Shown in pieces: positions 5,880 through 6,426 of a DNA stretch of 6,426 nt. Each line of letters opens with the position of its first letter. The stretch's first letter is position 1. Position numbers and translations under genes: made by a program. Below the pieces are notes generated by a model. It did not search any database and had not been told where the DNA came from. It worked only from the letters and a program-made list of their open reading frames with translations. The stretch covers positions 1-6,426 of the forward strand of contig JBIOTQ010000082.1 of the NCBI GenBank assembly GCA_044866075.1. Reading direction: 5' to 3'. The stretch is from JBASRP01 sp044866075 (GTDB lineage: Bacteria > Actinomycetota > AC-67).

Positions 5880-6426
5880 TCAGTCGGTCCCGCAGAGCTT
5901 GCAGGTCACGTAGCCTTGATCGACTGCCTTGCGTAGGGGCAGCGCGGACGCGTCCTTTCCCTCGACGATGGGACAGCCCGGCTCGTGGAAGCTGTGTCCG
6001 CCCGGAACAATGAGAACCTTTCCGTCCGCGGTCGGCGCGGCGCCGACGACGCCGGAGTTGTGCGCGCCCGACGGCATCCCGCTCATCGCGCGCGCGAGGT
6101 CGCTGCGGAGGTCGCGGTTGTCGCGCTCCGCCGACACGGAGCTCGCCATGAAGCCGGCGACGATGATCAGCGCCATCCCGAGCAGTCCGCCCGAGATCAG
6201 GTACGGGATCTGCTCGGTGAGGATGTTGGTGTGCGCGGCGCCGTACCACCCGAGGATCACGAAGACGATGCCGACGATTAGGAGCGCGACGGAGATCAAT
6301 AGTCGCGCGTTCTCGCGCACGAAGTCGGCCCGCGATCCGCGGGTGCCGGCGACGCGAGGTGCGGGCGTCGGCTCGGCGCGTGCCTCATCGGACGCGACCT
6401 CTGCGTCGGCGTCCGCGGACGCTGCG
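5880..6426 (-). CDS. Two-helix membrane protein with C-terminal HX3C...CX2C zinc-ribbon-like domain (N-terminus beyond window)
   Basis: The frame is open from the right edge (first full codon at 6425) to TGA at 5880-5882, 181 visible residues. A GTG at 6320 could start a 146-aa version, but the 35 codons before it read as an Ala/Asp/Glu-rich then Pro/Arg-rich linker without a stop, so the gene most likely begins outside the window. Counting from that GTG: helices at about 7-26 and 39-59 form a hairpin with a short outer loop; a charged stretch (64-78) follows. The cytosolic tail VLIVPGGHSFHEPGC...GYVTCKLCG has His112, Cys116, Cys140 and Cys143 spaced HX3C-X23-CX2C. This resembles the small Ada-like Cys/His module seen at the end of some secreted nucleases (YH..GC ... 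A...GY.PC..C). Metal binding is inferred. It sits 13 nt upstream of livHM and may be co-transcribed. No specific function is recognised. Confidence 0.82.
   Translation of the reverse strand, partial: AASADADAEVASDEARAEPTPAPRVAGTRGSRADFVRENARLLISVALLIVGIVFVILGWYGAAHTNILTEQIPYLISGGLLGMALIIVAGFMASSVSAERDNRDLRSDLARAMSGMPSGAHNSGVVGAAPTADGKVLIVPGGHSFHEPGCPIVEGKDASALPLRKAVDQGYVTCKLCGTD

Noticed and set aside
5880..6320. GTG at 6320 as the true start of the membrane Cys/His protein
   Set aside because: The frame stays open to the right edge with biased, linker-like composition and no good ribosome site before 6320. A start beyond the window is more likely, though not proven.
1..6426. CRISPR array, tRNA/rRNA, insertion sequence, phage or defence genes
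   Set aside because: No spaced direct repeats, cloverleaf-like segments, transposase motifs or terminal inverted repeats were seen on reading both strands.

Overview
This is a GC-rich bacterial window (roughly 60-65% GC by eye) with almost no non-coding DNA, split into two convergent blocks. Several traits suggest a high-GC Gram-positive lineage, most likely an actinobacterium of the Acidimicrobiia/Thermoleophilia kind. These are the GC-rich third positions, GTG starts, 4-nt gene overlaps, a fused LivH-LivM permease and a lipoprotein with a short basic signal peptide and a DFPAGW segment. The lineage is inferred from style and recall, because no marker gene is present.

Left block, + strand (3-1669): the C-terminal part of a phenylacetate-CoA-ligase-like acyl-CoA ligase that enters from outside the window; 12 nt later a 273-aa crotonase-fold (enoyl-CoA hydratase/isomerase family) protein; and, overlapping it by 4 nt (ATGA), a small 87-aa membrane protein. 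The first two suggest activation of a carboxylic acid to its CoA thioester followed by acyl-CoA processing. However, the crotonase has Tyr and His where the two catalytic glutamates of true hydratases sit, so its reaction is open.

Right block, - strand (read from 6426 down to 1666): a two-helix membrane protein with a cytosolic HX3C-X23-CX2C zinc-ribbon-like tail, whose frame runs off the right edge; a 640-aa fused LivH-LivM permease; LivG and LivF ATPases (4-nt and 35-nt overlaps); then, after a 70-nt gap, a 236-aa secreted lipoprotein. LivHM-G-F is the membrane and motor part of a branched-chain-amino-acid-type (HAAT) ABC importer. Its substrate-binding protein (LivK) is not in the window, so the substrate cannot be named. 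The ligase and crotonase across the convergent junction make a carboxylic acid or aromatic acid an alternative to amino acids, but this rests only on neighbourhood.

The two blocks meet at one palindromic CTAG that holds both stop codons, leaving no room for an intergenic terminator. No RNA gene, CRISPR array, insertion sequence or attachment site was seen, and no stretch over 300 bases lacks a gene. Most of the window is ordinary accessory metabolism and transport. The parts most worth a second look are the membrane-anchored Cys/His domain next to the transporter, the crotonase with substituted active-site residues, and the unrecognised lipoprotein.
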